64,000 nt of DNA from Shewanella psychromarinicola (GTDB lineage: Bacteria > Pseudomonadota > Gammaproteobacteria > Enterobacterales > Shewanellaceae): positions 4,464,001-4,528,000 of the forward strand of contig NZ_CP034073.1 of NCBI RefSeq assembly GCF_003855155.1, written 5' to 3'. Shown here piece by piece: positions 40,484 through 50,108 of the stretch. The translations under genes were made by a program, and so were the position numbers. The notes below the pieces were generated by a model, which was not told where the DNA came from, searched no databases, and saw only the letters and a list, made by a program, of their open reading frames with translations. How positions within the stretch are numbered: the first letter of the stretch is position 1; the number at the start of each line of letters is the position of its first letter.

Positions 40484-40990
40484 ATGATGCGTTATATTAT
40501 TACTCTTCAAGCACCTGATAGAAAAGGCTTAGTAGAACAAATAGCCAATGTAGTAAGCCGACATAATGGCAACTGGCTAGACTCGGAAATGCGCCATATA
40601 GACGGCGTTTTTGCCGCGATATTACAATTAGAAGTCCCAGCACTAAAATGGGATGCATTAGTTGACGCCTTAGAATGCATTGACGGCTTAGCCTTAACCT
40701 TTGCTAAAACCACCTTAAGCACGAAACCGATTAAGCATCTGTATTACAACTTAATCGCATACGATCGCCCCGGGATTGTGTTGCACATCTCTAATAAAAT
40801 GAATGCGTTAGGCGTAAACATTGAACAGTTTAGTAGCCAATACGAAACGGCCAGCCACACAGGCATTGCGTTATTTAGAGCGACAATGGCATTTGGCTTA
40901 ACCGACCCCGCTCAAGAGGAGCAAATCACGGCATCACTTTATGAAATGGGTGATGATGTTGTATTAGATAAGCTCAGTAAATTAGCATAA
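40484..40990 (+). CDS. GcvR-like two-ACT-domain regulatory protein
   Basis: 168 aa with two ACT domains: residues 1-80 (YIITLQAPDRKGLVEQIANVV) and about 88-165 (YYNLIAYDRPGIVLHISNKMNALGVNIEQF). This architecture and length match the glycine-cleavage-system repressor GcvR group, which binds glycine and acts on GcvA. AGGAG precedes the ATG by eight bases. The gene is monocistronic and divergent from pstC; a Pho box 37 bases upstream could also influence it. GcvR identity is by architecture; the bcp neighbour usual in E. coli is missing. Confidence 0.8.
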   Translation: MMRYIITLQAPDRKGLVEQIANVVSRHNGNWLDSEMRHIDGVFAAILQLEVPALKWDALVDALECIDGLALTFAKTTLSTKPIKHLYYNLIAYDRPGIVLHISNKMNALGVNIEQFSSQYETASHTGIALFRATMAFGLTDPAQEEQITASLYEMGDDVVLDKLSKLA

Positions 40991-41097
40991 GTTGAATTTA
41001 ACGTTTAAGGCAAAAACAAACGAGGCAAATTAAGGCTAAAATCCGTTTTCATCATCTGCTAAACTGCCACATAATAATGACGATAAATGGATTAACC

Positions 41098-41916
41098 ATG
41101 TTTGGAACGCTATCAAAACTAAAAACCCACCTCAATGATGATCATGAGGTGGAGTATCATTTACCTGTCGGAGAAGCGCGTTTAGCGCTTAACCCGCTTA
41201 TTGGTAAGTCATTAACCATGACTCATACGGGTAATATTTTTTGCAGCAACTGCGGTAAAAAAACCAAGAAAAGTTATTCTCAGGGCCATTGTTATGTATG
41301 CATGACAAAACTGGCCAGTTGCGACCTGTGTATAATGAAACCAGAAACATGCCACTTTGATCAAGGCACTTGCCGCGAACCAGAATGGGGCATGTCAAAT
41401 TGCTTTGTGCCACATTATGTCTATTTGTCTAATACTTCAGGCATTAAAGTAGGTATTACCCGCCATACTCAAATCCCAACCCGTTGGATAGATCAAGGCG
41501 CGACTCAAGGCTTACCTATTTTTAAAGTGTCTACCCGTAAAATGTCGGGCTTAATTGAAGTTGAACTGGCAAAATTCATTAATGATAAAACCCATTGGCA
41601 AGCGATGCTAAAAGGTCATAATGATGATGTCGATTTGGTAGAGCAAGCTGCGCAGCTTATCCCGTTAATTGAAGATAAACTGCAAGCCCTCGCGGCCGAA
41701 CATCAAGATATTGTCATTGAACGCCTAGACGCTAATATTCAGGCCATAAGTTATCCGATCACGCAATTCCCAGTTAAAGTAAAGTCGCATAATTTCGATA
41801 AAATTGCTGAAGTTAGCGGTATTTTACAAGGCATTAAAGGCCAATATCTTATTTTTGATACAGGGGTGATTAATATCCGTAAATTTTCATCTTACGAAGT
41901 AGATGTCAGTTATTAA
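41098..41916 (+). CDS. DUF2797 family Cys-rich protein
   Basis: 272 aa from ATG 41098, with GGA seven bases upstream; an earlier ATG at 41077 lacks a site. Near residues 46-110 several Cys pairs (FCSNCGKKTKKSY, CYVCMTKLASCDLC, ETCHF, GTCREP) suggest two zinc sites. The following YLSNTSGIKVGITRHTQIPTRWIDQGA resembles the GIY-YIG-type core seen in DUF2797. Function unknown. Confidence 0.85.
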   Translation: MFGTLSKLKTHLNDDHEVEYHLPVGEARLALNPLIGKSLTMTHTGNIFCSNCGKKTKKSYSQGHCYVCMTKLASCDLCIMKPETCHFDQGTCREPEWGMSNCFVPHYVYLSNTSGIKVGITRHTQIPTRWIDQGATQGLPIFKVSTRKMSGLIEVELAKFINDKTHWQAMLKGHNDDVDLVEQAAQLIPLIEDKLQALAAEHQDIVIERLDANIQAISYPITQFPVKVKSHNFDKIAEVSGILQGIKGQYLIFDTGVINIRKFSSYEVDVSY

Positions 41917-42183
41917 CCTACCTGGTTATTATCGAAATGCTCAAGTAACGAGCTCAGAGAGAAACTCTGGCCTTGTTGCTTGATAGTAACGATCTACGAT
42001 TACACTGAGTCACTAATAATTTACTTAACTTATAACAACAGCTTAATGAATAAATAGCCGTTGTGTTAATATTAAAACGATATATTTAAGCAAGCGTTAA
42101 AAAAATCATTATGGTGAATCATTCATTTCCCCTAGAATTCGACTTATCAAAATAGCTTATTAATCCACTACAGAGACCCTTTC

Positions 42184-42789
42184 ATGGAGTTAGTATTCGC
42201 CATTGCGTTATTTGCTTTTTCTGCCGGCATTACTCCTGGCCCGAACAACATTATGTTAATGACCTCTGGAGTGAACTTTGGTATTAAGCGAAGTATTCCT
42301 CACTTAATGGGTATAAGCTTAGGTTTTCCGACCATGATATTGGCCGTCGGGCTTGGATTAAGCGCAATATTTAAAGCTTATCCCTTCATCCATATTGTGA
42401 TTAAAGTGATTGGTATCAGCTACCTACTTTACCTATCATGGCTCATTGCCAATAGCAGCAGTAAAATGGAAGGCAAACCGGTGAGTAAACCGTTTAGTTT
42501 TTTGCAAGCGGCTGCGTTTCAATGGGTGAATCCAAAAGGTTGGATCATGGCTGTCGGCGCCATTGCAACATTTACCTCAGTGCAGCAAGAGCTCAATGGC
42601 CAAGTGATTACCATTGCCAGCGTATTTTTGTGTGTGGCATTTCCCTGTGCAATTGTCTGGCTTGGATTTGGGGTGGCGCTAAAACGGCTACTTAAAAATG
42701 AGCGCCAACAACGTATTTTTAATGTCACAATGGCTTTATTATTAGTAGCATCGATTATCCCAATGATGTTGCCACCCACAACTCACTGA
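42184..42789 (+). CDS. LysE/RhtB family amino-acid exporter
   Basis: 201 aa with six TM segments. N-terminal AFSAGITPGPNNIMLMTSG is the conserved family motif, and FQWVNPKGWIMAVGA (near 115) the second. Efflux of an amino acid or derivative is expected at the inner membrane; substrate not predictable. Followed by the DUF1415 gene after 29 bases, probably co-transcribed. Confidence 0.92.
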   Translation: MELVFAIALFAFSAGITPGPNNIMLMTSGVNFGIKRSIPHLMGISLGFPTMILAVGLGLSAIFKAYPFIHIVIKVIGISYLLYLSWLIANSSSKMEGKPVSKPFSFLQAAAFQWVNPKGWIMAVGAIATFTSVQQELNGQVITIASVFLCVAFPCAIVWLGFGVALKRLLKNERQQRIFNVTMALLLVASIIPMMLPPTTH

Positions 42790-42818
42790 ACCATTAAATA
42801 GGGTTAAAAGGTTACGTA

Positions 42819-43361
42819 ATGGAACCACATGAATGCCTCACTCACACTGAAAAATGGGTGAAAGATGTCATTATGAAATACAACATTTGCCCGTTTGCCC
42901 GTCGAGAGGTGGAACGTGCCAGCATTCGTTATGTTGCCATTGAAGAAACTAAAGTAGCAAAAGTGCTTAATGCGTTAATACAAGAATGCCAATACTTGGA
43001 CAATCATCCTCAAACTGAAACCACACTGTTTATTCTGCCTCGTGGGTTTGAAGGTTTCTACCCTTATTTAGACATAGTCGATTATGCAAATGATGAATTG
43101 ATTGAGCAAGGTTATGAAGGCATTTACCAACTCGCCAGTTTTCACCCAGACTATTGCTTTGAAGGTGAACCCCAAGACAGTCCGGCTAATTTTACCAATC
43201 GTTCTCCCTACCCTTGCCTGCATATTATCCGTGAAGCCAGTATGGAAATAGCGTTAGCAAGTTATACCGACCCCGAATCCATTCCTGAGCGGAATATTGC
43301 TTTTGCAGAGCGTAAAGGCAGCGATTTTTTTGTGGCCTTATTGCAAAACTGCACCAAGTAG
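42819..43361 (+). CDS. DUF1415 family protein
   Basis: 180 aa. Typical pieces: WVKDVIMKYNICPFARREV (near 12-30; Cys), ETTLFILPRGFEGFYPYLD, QLASFHPDYCFEG and NRSPYPCLHIIREAS. All belong to DUF1415, a conserved soluble family without assigned function. AAAAGG precedes the ATG by seven bases. The stop is followed by the dispersed repeat. Confidence 0.92.
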   Translation: MEPHECLTHTEKWVKDVIMKYNICPFARREVERASIRYVAIEETKVAKVLNALIQECQYLDNHPQTETTLFILPRGFEGFYPYLDIVDYANDELIEQGYEGIYQLASFHPDYCFEGEPQDSPANFTNRSPYPCLHIIREASMEIALASYTDPESIPERNIAFAERKGSDFFVALLQNCTK

Positions 43362-43384
43362 CCTTGGTACTCAGGTAAGAGCGA

Positions 43385-43580
43385 TGCTGGGGTGACAAGC
43401 AATTAAAGCCTAGAGGCTAGAGCGGACTTCGTCCTGCTAGATCGCTGCGCTACTATACAAGCAAGTAACAGCTAGATGAAACGATCTAGCATCTAGGTCC
43501 ATTCAATCTTTCCGCTTTTCTAGCCTCTAGCAGCGAAGCGTTCTAGCCTCTAGTAGCGAAGCTATTTAACATCTAGGTTC
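43385..43580. repeat. dispersed palindromic repeat with partial copies
   Basis: Core at 43405-43456, inverted relative to the 23.9-kb copy: AAAGCCTAGAGGCTAGAGCG, GGACTTCGTCC hairpin, CTGCTAGATCGCTGCGCT. It is followed by several CTAGC(A/C)TCTAG fragments up to 43575. It lies between convergent genes, reaching the stop of the hydrolase gene. Confidence 0.82.
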
Positions 43581-44408
43581 TTATCGTTCTTTCCCATTGT
43601 TGTCGTTATTGAGACAAAATTCACTGATCAATTTTGGCCATTCATTGACATCATCTATCGAGTGAGCAATGTGTAACGTCGAATGTGGTAATATTTTATG
43701 CAACTCAATGGCGGTCTCAATGGGGTGAGCCTTATCACCCTCCCAGGCTAAAATCAGGGTTGGCATAGTCAATGTGGCAATGTGTTGTTTATTTGGCAGA
43801 TCATTGAGGGCGGCTGCGCGAAACAGTCGGTCAAGCGTTTGACGTGTCATCAATTTTAATCCGTCTAACGTGCCCAGCACACTGTGTTCGTGGCCATTAA
43901 TCAGCCAACTTGGTAGCATTTTTCCCCAATGTTTGGCGTTTATCCTGGCTAACCCTTTACCGCCAAAAATACGCGCTGCTTTGGCCATTTTAGGGTAAAT
44001 ATCCACTTGTGCCGCCCGTGCATCCCATGCTGTGGGCGGGTTCATCAGGATCAATCCTTTTACTTTTTCTGGATACTTCAATGCAGCATATAAGCTCGTG
44101 ACACTGCCCATTGATTGACCGCCTAAAATAAGCTCTGATGGCGCGCTTAAATGCGTGGCGATGCTTATCATGTCATTCGCCAGTTCTGGCCATAAATAGT
44201 CTTCAACGCACTTACCGGCTGAAGACAAGCCATGACCAACGGCGTCATAACGAATAAGCTGTAACTTTTTGGGAAATCGATGCCAGGCATATAAACCAAT
44301 CGCATCTTCACTTTGAATGCTGCCGGTTGAGCCATGGGCCCAAATAAGGGTCTGTCCCATACCGCTAATGGAACAATTAAACTGATTAATATTAAATTGC
44401 TCTGTCAT
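43581..44408 (-). CDS. alpha/beta hydrolase
   Basis: 275 aa. The Ser nucleophile elbow is LGGQSMGSVTSLY (Ser about 97), the oxyanion segment LIWAHGSTGSIQ (near 20), an acidic candidate in LILAWEGDKAHPIE (near 222) and a C-terminal HSIDDVNEWP which may supply the His through a preceding HIAHS. No signal peptide. Esterase/peroxidase-like; substrate unknown. 27 bases after an uncharacterised gene, likely co-transcribed. Confidence 0.88.
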   Translation of the reverse strand: MTEQFNINQFNCSISGMGQTLIWAHGSTGSIQSEDAIGLYAWHRFPKKLQLIRYDAVGHGLSSAGKCVEDYLWPELANDMISIATHLSAPSELILGGQSMGSVTSLYAALKYPEKVKGLILMNPPTAWDARAAQVDIYPKMAKAARIFGGKGLARINAKHWGKMLPSWLINGHEHSVLGTLDGLKLMTRQTLDRLFRAAALNDLPNKQHIATLTMPTLILAWEGDKAHPIETAIELHKILPHSTLHIAHSIDDVNEWPKLISEFCLNNDNNGKER

Positions 44409-44435
44409 GGCCTATCGCGCTCCTAATGAGTCAAC

Positions 44436-44801
44436 TTATCCTTTTACAATTTCAATCAGTCTATTGATAAATAGAATAACTGCATCTGTGGTATCAAACC
44501 GAAATGCTAGACCATAGTGAATTTCATTTAAGCCTTTGTTTCGACGGGTTGGAAATCGGGTCATTTGCGCATTATGGTAATAATCATATTTTGCGTGTAC
44601 GCCATCTATGGTCGCCAATTCTGTCGAAAAAATTTCAAATGCCGGACGGATAATCAGTAATGGCGTTTGTCCTTCCACATGCAAATAAACCGGTTCTTTT
44701 AACTCAGGGAGCATGTATTCGGTAACATTCTTAATATTAAAATTAGTACGACATTTGAGTTCATTCAAGGTTGATGCGGCTTGTTCGAGGGTGATGCTCA
44801 T
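44436..44801 (-). CDS. uncharacterised 121-aa protein
   Basis: Start at ATG 44801 (MSITLEQAAST), though an in-frame ATG ten codons upstream is possible; neither has a strong ribosome site. The protein is soluble and alpha/beta-like: a helical N terminus, strands (PVYLHVEGQTPLLIIRP), and FRFDTTDAVILFINRLIE at the end. No cysteine motif, TM or recognisable family. Its uniform codon composition and operon position before the hydrolase support it being real. Confidence 0.7.
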   Translation of the reverse strand: MSITLEQAASTLNELKCRTNFNIKNVTEYMLPELKEPVYLHVEGQTPLLIIRPAFEIFSTELATIDGVHAKYDYYHNAQMTRFPTRRNKGLNEIHYGLAFRFDTTDAVILFINRLIEIVKG

Positions 44802-44870
44802 AAAATAGATGCCTGTGCTGGGTAATACCATTGATTTATAACACTAGAGTATATGACTTAGGCAGGTAAA

Positions 44871-44905
44871 TAAAAACAAAAAGCCCCGAACATTTGTTCA
44901 GGGCT
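44871..44905 (-). terminator. intrinsic terminator of ybiT
   Basis: The minus strand gives AGCCCTGAACA/TGTTCGGGGCT with a G-U pair and small loop, followed by TTTTTGTTTTTA. It lies 56 bases beyond the ybiT stop. Confidence 0.85.
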
Positions 44906-44960
44906 AATGATGTTAATTCGTTAGTATTGGCTATAAACGATACTGGCTATAAAACCACAA

Positions 44961-46553
44961 TTAAGCGTCGATACCTTTACTCGCCAATAACTCGTCGTAA
45001 GTGCCTTTGAAATCATTAATACCCTTGTCGGTGATTTCAATAATACGTGTGGCCAATGATGATACAAATGCACGGTCATGGGAGACGAAAATCAATGTGC
45101 CTTCGTACTTTTCAAGCGCATTATTTAATGACTCGATTGATTCCATATCCATGTGGTTGGTTGGTTCATCGAGTAACAAAATATTGGCTTTTTGCATGAT
45201 AAGTTTACCGAAATACATACGGCCTTTTTCACCACCGGACAACACTTTAACGGATTTTTTAATGTCATCTGCGCCAAACAACATACGGCCTAAAATACCG
45301 CGAACAGATTGATCGTCATCGTTTTCTTTACGCCATTGACTCATCCATTCAAATAAAGTCATGTCATTAGTAAAATCAGCTTCATGATCCTGGGCGTAGT
45401 AACCAAGATTGGCATTTTCAGACCAATTAATAGTCCCTTCGTCTTGTGGAATATCGTGCACTAAAGTACGTAGTAAGGTGGTTTTACCAATACCGTTCTG
45501 ACCCAAAATAGCAATACGTTCACCCACTTCAACCATTAAGTTCAGTTTGCTAAATAAGGGTTTGTCGTAACCTTTAGTTAAATTTTCGACGACCAGTGCA
45601 TTTCGAAACAATTTCTTGTCTTGCTCGAAACGAATAAAGGGGTTGACGCGACTTGATGCTTTAATGTCATCAAGTTTAATTTTATCAATTTGCTTAGCGC
45701 GTGATGTGGCTTGTTTCGCTTTCGATGCGTTAGCCGAGAAGCGTGCTACGAAGGTTTGTAATTCAGCAATTTGCGCTTTTTTCTTCGCGTTGTCATTCAT
45801 TAAACGTTCACGTGATTGCTGTGCAGCCATCATGTATTCGTCGTAGTTACCAGGGAACACTCGCAGTTCACCGTAATCTAAGTCAGCCATGTGGGTACAC
45901 ACTGAGTTTAAAAAGTAACGGTCATGGGAAATAATAATCATGGTGCTGTTACGTTGGTTCAACATGTCTTGTAACCAGCGAATAGTATCGATGTCCAAGT
46001 TGTTGGTCGGTTCGTCAAGTAACAATAAATCTGGATTTGAGAATAATGCTTGCGCCAATAACACCCGCAATTTGAAACCAGGAGCGATTTCGCTCATTAA
46101 CCCAAAATGTTGCTCAGTGGCAATACCCACACCAAGCAATAAATCGCCTGCACGAGCGTCCGAGGTATACCCATCCATCTCAGCAAATTCCATCTCAAGC
46201 TCAGACACTTTGATACCGTCTTCTTCACTCATTTCAGGTAAAGAATAAATACGGTCACGCTCTTGCTTCACTTTCCACAACTCTCTGTGGCCCATGATCA
46301 CAGTATCAATGACTGAAAAACTTTCGTAAGCAAACTGGTCTTGGTTTAATTTACCCATGCGCTCGTTAACATCTATCGAGACGTTACCGCTTGAAGGCTC
46401 TAAATCACCGGCAAGGATTTTCATAAAGGTGGATTTACCACAACCATTCGCGCCAATTAAACCGTAGCGATTACCGCCACCAAATTTAACTGATAGGTTT
46501 TCAAACAGTGGCTTTGCGCCAAACTGCATCGTGATGTTAGCTGTTGTAATCAA
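44961..46553 (-). CDS. ybiT: YbiT-type ABC-F ATPase
   Basis: Cytosolic ribosome-associated ABC-F protein with two ATPase domains. Start set at TTG 46553, which gives [16 protein letters not shown] and exactly 530 aa as in E. coli YbiT; GGA lies upstream, and longer upstream reading gives no family sequence. Walker A motifs [11 protein letters not shown] and [10 protein letters not shown], signatures and Walker [12 protein letters not shown] and [11 protein letters not shown], plus the linker ([19 protein letters not shown]) between domains. Expected to act on translating ribosomes. Monocistronic. Confidence 0.95.
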   Translation of the reverse strand: MITTANITMQFGAKPLFENLSVKFGGGNRYGLIGANGCGKSTFMKILAGDLEPSSGNVSIDVNERMGKLNQDQFAYESFSVIDTVIMGHRELWKVKQERDRIYSLPEMSEEDGIKVSELEMEFAEMDGYTSDARAGDLLLGVGIATEQHFGLMSEIAPGFKLRVLLAQALFSNPDLLLLDEPTNNLDIDTIRWLQDMLNQRNSTMIIISHDRYFLNSVCTHMADLDYGELRVFPGNYDEYMMAAQQSRERLMNDNAKKKAQIAELQTFVARFSANASKAKQATSRAKQIDKIKLDDIKASSRVNPFIRFEQDKKLFRNALVVENLTKGYDKPLFSKLNLMVEVGERIAILGQNGIGKTTLLRTLVHDIPQDEGTINWSENANLGYYAQDHEADFTNDMTLFEWMSQWRKENDDDQSVRGILGRMLFGADDIKKSVKVLSGGEKGRMYFGKLIMQKANILLLDEPTNHMDMESIESLNNALEKYEGTLIFVSHDRAFVSSLATRIIEITDKGINDFKGTYDELLASKGIDA

Positions 46554-46796
46554 AATGAAATTCCAAATCGTGTTGTGTGTTAAAGCCCATATCAAATTAT
46601 CGTGTAATCGTTTGAGTTGACGTCTAGACGACCCAAGCAAGCAAAAAATGATATTGAAACTGGCATACGGCAAAGCCGAGGTAAATACGAAGCGCAATAT
46701 TGTAAGGATTTTCGGGCTATTTATCAACCTAAAATGGACCGATATCGATAACAACACAAAAGCAAACACTAACCCGGCGTTGACGGTAAAAGCTTC
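46554..46796. other. upstream region of ybiT
   Basis: About 240 bases between ybiT and the repeat cluster, presumably holding the ybiT promoter. No gene, and no operator I can name. Confidence 0.5.
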
Positions 46797-47090
46797 AACA
46801 GCCTAGAGGCTATAAAATCTATAGCAAGAGCCTAGAGCGCTGCACTGCTAGGACGCTGCGCGGCTAGATGCTATAAAAGCAAACAGCACAGCGAAACGAC
46901 TCTAGCAGGAAGAAGTCCGCCCTAATCTCTAGGCACTGCCAGCTTGTCATCGATTGTCATCGCCGGCTATCGCTTGTCATCCCGCTCTTCTCCGCTTTTA
47001 TAGCAGCGCAGCGATCTAGCAGGACGCAGTCCGCCCTAGTCTCTAGGCTTTGACCGCTTGTCATCGCTTGTCATCGCTTGCCATCGTTTT
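46797..47090. repeat. cluster of dispersed palindromic repeats
   Basis: At least two copies of the family in the same orientation as at 23.9 kb: one near 46909-46941 (TCTAGCAGGAAGAAGTCCGC) and a fuller one at 46995-47055 (AGCAGGACGCAGTCCGC, CCTAGTCTCTAGGCTTT), with partial CTAG elements from 46797. They are joined by runs of CGCTTGTCAT. The last run abuts the stop of the M14-like gene. Confidence 0.85.
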
Positions 47091-48013
47091 TAAAGCTTCA
47101 AATAACCAACAATATAATCCAATCCACCAATGATGGCAGCGACTTGAGCGTCGTTACATTCTTGAACGGTGACAAGTGGGCTATCGGGATAGACTTCGGT
47201 GGTGGTGTTAAAGTGATTGACTGTAATGCCGGCGCATAAACTGAGTTTTTTAACCGGATAGTTAACCACCCCAAATTGTTCAATCGGCACTTCGATAAGT
47301 TGGTTTTTATCATCTGCTGGAGCAATATGAGTCACTTTTAAGACCGAGTCGATAACCGCTTTTTGAAATGCGGGTGTTGGGTTGTCACTGTCACCGACAA
47401 GGTAGAAACCGTCAGGAATAATACCTTTGTCGTATTCAACACCATCGCGAGCAGATAATACCGGTCTGAACTCCAGCTCGTCAGTATCGGTAGTTTCATG
47501 TAGGTCAATATGCGCATAAATATCGCCCAGTGTTGCGACAAATGCCATCAGTGCAGCAGACTCTTCTGCTGGGCTATTAGGATAAAAAGAACGATTAGGG
47601 TCGATGGCTTTAGGATTCCAACGATTAATAGTTTCATAACCCCAAGGACTGATGCAAGGCGCTACGACTACATTGAAATATTGAGCATAGTGTTGTGCTT
47701 TCGTGGCTAAGAATTGAATCGCACCTTGTACACCGCTGGTTTCATATCCATGCACACCACCCGTCACGAGAATGGTTTTTTTATTGCTATCCCACTGCTG
47801 AGATTTAAACGCAAACAGTGGGTATTTGTCGGCATCATAAGATAACGCGCCGTATTGTACTTGTTCAAACTGAGCGGCCAGCGGGGTTAATTTACTCACC
47901 ACTTCATCTTGATATGAACGTTTTATCGTCACTTGTGCTAACCATTGGCTTTTGTCAGCATCGGTCCACTTTTGCCCTGGAGTACCAATAGGATACGCTG
48001 TTGAATTGCTCAT
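47090..48013 (-). CDS. M14-like zinc carboxypeptidase / aspartoacylase-type protein
   Basis: 307 aa. Zinc ligands fit HxxE...H: TGGVHGYETSG (His, Glu near 88-91) and YAHIDLHETTD (near 170-177). NPNRSFY-like sequence is IDPNRSFYPNSP. This is the succinylglutamate desuccinylase/aspartoacylase and M14 carboxypeptidase superfamily. No signal peptide, so likely cytosolic. Substrate unknown. 38 bases after the EamA gene, probably co-transcribed. Confidence 0.87.
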   Translation of the reverse strand: MSNSTAYPIGTPGQKWTDADKSQWLAQVTIKRSYQDEVVSKLTPLAAQFEQVQYGALSYDADKYPLFAFKSQQWDSNKKTILVTGGVHGYETSGVQGAIQFLATKAQHYAQYFNVVVAPCISPWGYETINRWNPKAIDPNRSFYPNSPAEESAALMAFVATLGDIYAHIDLHETTDTDELEFRPVLSARDGVEYDKGIIPDGFYLVGDSDNPTPAFQKAVIDSVLKVTHIAPADDKNQLIEVPIEQFGVVNYPVKKLSLCAGITVNHFNTTTEVYPDSPLVTVQECNDAQVAAIIGGLDYIVGYLKL

Positions 48014-48051
48014 ATAACCTCGTTAATCGTTTGTTTTATTGAGTTAATCTA

Positions 48052-48987
48052 TTAAATTTTGATTTGTTTTGGCTTAGCTAAAATGACTAATGCTATGCCT
48101 AAAAAAATGATGCAGGCTGAGATACTAAGATGAATACTGATCGTTTCACCTAAAAACAACACGCCACCTAAGGCTGCAATGACGGGAACGGTCAGCTGTA
48201 ATACCGCGGCATGGGTTGATGTTAACCCACGTAATGCTTGATACCATAATGCATACCCGACACCGGATGCCGCCCCGCCTGACAAGATGGCCAGTAGGAT
48301 CCCTAATGGTGATAATATGAAGTGGCTCATTGGTTCGGTAACGGCAAACACGGACAGCAACCATACTGCGCCTATCATCACCATAACCAACGGCAAGGTC
48401 CGAATAAAATTATATCCAGTGTCGAATAGCGGTTGGCGAGACTGTTTACCCAATAAAGTGTAGCCCCCCCATGCACAGCCACTGATGGCCATTAACACTA
48501 AGCCGGTGAGTGAGGGAGCACTAACCCCAGGTAACACTAAATAGCCAAAGCCAGCAAAAGCCAATAATGCCCCAATGAACTCGAGTAACGTCAGTCGTTG
48601 ACCTTGAATATGGCTGATGACCATCATGCTAATTTGCACTGCGGCAAACAAAATCAACGCACCAGTAGCGGTGTCGAGCAGTACATAAGCGTATGAAAAC
48701 GCCACAGCATAGATAAACAGTAATCCCGCAGCAAACAAGCTACCTCGGCGAGTGGAGTTATTAGTGTCGGTTTTACTTGGTCGCAATAACATTAATAACC
48801 ACAACACCAAGGCACCTGTGGTCAAACGAATGGCCGTAAAACTGCTTGGGTCAATTAATGGCGTTGTTTGCTGGGTCGATGATAACGCCATGCGGCACAA
48901 TACTGAGTTAGCCGCAAATGCAACCAAGGCTATCATGGTATACAGGGGAATAGAAAACCGCGATAAAAACGCTGATAGAGCAGACAT
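48052..48987 (-). CDS. EamA/DMT family transporter
   Basis: 311 aa with ten TM segments in two EamA repeats (about 15-150 and 165-305). The first repeat shows FAANSVLCRMAL and LYTATGAL-like LLDTATGALILFAAVQ; the second GCAWGGYTLLGKQ and LTVPVIAALGGVLFLGE. Drug/metabolite exporter; substrate not predictable. Preceded within nine bases by a small membrane protein gene. Confidence 0.93.
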   Translation of the reverse strand: MSALSAFLSRFSIPLYTMIALVAFAANSVLCRMALSSTQQTTPLIDPSSFTAIRLTTGALVLWLLMLLRPSKTDTNNSTRRGSLFAAGLLFIYAVAFSYAYVLLDTATGALILFAAVQISMMVISHIQGQRLTLLEFIGALLAFAGFGYLVLPGVSAPSLTGLVLMAISGCAWGGYTLLGKQSRQPLFDTGYNFIRTLPLVMVMIGAVWLLSVFAVTEPMSHFILSPLGILLAILSGGAASGVGYALWYQALRGLTSTHAAVLQLTVPVIAALGGVLFLGETISIHLSISACIIFLGIALVILAKPKQIKI

Positions 48988-48995
48988 AAACGGGG

Positions 48996-49235
48996 CTACT
49001 TAGCGTTGTTTTTAAAGGTGAATTTATTGACAAACCATTGTATTACAGCCACTTGCTGCACATGTGTTAAACCAAAGTAGACGCAAATCCAAGGTGAGAT
49101 AAGTAAAAACCACGGTAAAGCAGCCGTTGAACGATCGGAAAAGAATAAATACAAAAAACCGCCATAGATGATTATCACCCCTAGCACTCCAACAATTAAC
49201 ATGATTTTTTTGATCAGAAATTCTAATTTGGCCAC
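48996..49235 (-). CDS. uncharacterised small membrane protein
   Basis: 79 aa with GTG start; AGGGA about ten bases upstream. Two TM helices (about 10-32 and 40-58) linked by a short loop, with a basic C terminus (NKFTFKNNAK). No family recognised. Eight bases before the EamA gene on the same strand, so probably part of that operon. Confidence 0.65.
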   Translation of the reverse strand: MAKLEFLIKKIMLIVGVLGVIIIYGGFLYLFFSDRSTAALPWFLLISPWICVYFGLTHVQQVAVIQWFVNKFTFKNNAK

Positions 49236-49265
49236 GTAATAGCATCCCTAAAGAGTGAAAAAATA

Positions 49266-49300
49266 ACGCCAAGCTAATACGAATAGTATTAGCTTGGCGT
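49266..49300 (-). terminator. intrinsic terminator of the branched-chain operon
   Basis: Perfect 15-bp inverted repeat ACGCCAAGCTAATAC / GTATTAGCTTGGCGT around a 5-base loop. On the minus strand it is followed by TATTTTTT. It lies 38 bases beyond the SDR stop. Confidence 0.93.
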
Positions 49301-49337
49301 GACAGCATCATAACAAACTTAAAGCAGATATCATCGC

Positions 49338-50099
49338 TTATAAACGAATACCACCATCAATTTCGAACACTCGGCCATTCACATAATCATTTTCAATGAT
49401 AAAACGCACCGTTGAAGCAATTTCTTCTGGCTGACCTAAACGGCCAACTGGAACCATTTTTTCAAGGCGTTCTAACGCTTCTGGTTTCATGGCGGCGGTC
49501 ATTTCAGTAGCAATAACACCTGGGGCAACGGCGGCACTGCGAATGTTATAGCGCGCGAGTTCTTTGGCCCAGCCTACGGACATGGCTGCTACGCCAGCTT
49601 TAGACGCCGAATAATTAGACTGCCCCATATTACCGGATTTAGCTAAGCTAGAAATATTAATGATCACCCCAGCTTGGCCCGTTTCAATCATGGCTGCAGC
49701 CGCTTCGCGACCACACAAAAAAGTGCCGGTTAAGTTTACGTTGATCACCGATTGAAATTGCTGATACGACATGCGGTCGATCACTTTGCCTTCTTTGGCT
49801 TTGACCATTAACCCGTCACGTAAAATACCGGCGTTGTTAATTAACACATTCACTTGACCAAAATCTTCAACAATATATTTAAAGCCAGCGACGACATCTT
49901 CTTCATCAGTAATGTCTAAGGCGTAGCCTTGTACTTCAGTTGTTGAACCTAAATCAGCACAGGCTTCTTCAAGCTTGGTTTGATCAACATCGATAAGCGC
50001 CAATTTAGCCCCTCGAGCAGCTAAATCGTGCGCCATTGCCAGACCTAGTCCACCTGCTCCGCCAGTAATGACGACAACCTTATCTTTTAATTCCATCAA
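49338..50099 (-). CDS. SDR family 3-hydroxyacyl-CoA-type dehydrogenase/reductase
   Basis: 253 aa classical SDR: ITGGAGGLGLAMA (near 11), NNAGIL (near 88), the Ser in IISSLAKSGN-like NISSLAKSG, and YSASKAG with YxxxK (near 160). Last gene of the valine/branched-chain operon, where a 3-hydroxy-2-methylbutyryl-CoA or similar oxidation could use it; FabG-like acetoacetyl-CoA reductase is the alternative. Nine bases after mmsB. Confidence 0.9.
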   Translation of the reverse strand: MMELKDKVVVITGGAGGLGLAMAHDLAARGAKLALIDVDQTKLEEACADLGSTTEVQGYALDITDEEDVVAGFKYIVEDFGQVNVLINNAGILRDGLMVKAKEGKVIDRMSYQQFQSVINVNLTGTFLCGREAAAAMIETGQAGVIINISSLAKSGNMGQSNYSASKAGVAAMSVGWAKELARYNIRSAAVAPGVIATEMTAAMKPEALERLEKMVPVGRLGQPEEIASTVRFIIENDYVNGRVFEIDGGIRL

Positions 50100-50108
50100 C
50101 TGAATCCT

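Noticed and set aside
46554..46769. 72-residue N-terminal extension of YbiT
   Set aside because: The TTG at 46553 gives the exact family length; the extension is hydrophobic and basic with no relation to ABC-F proteins.
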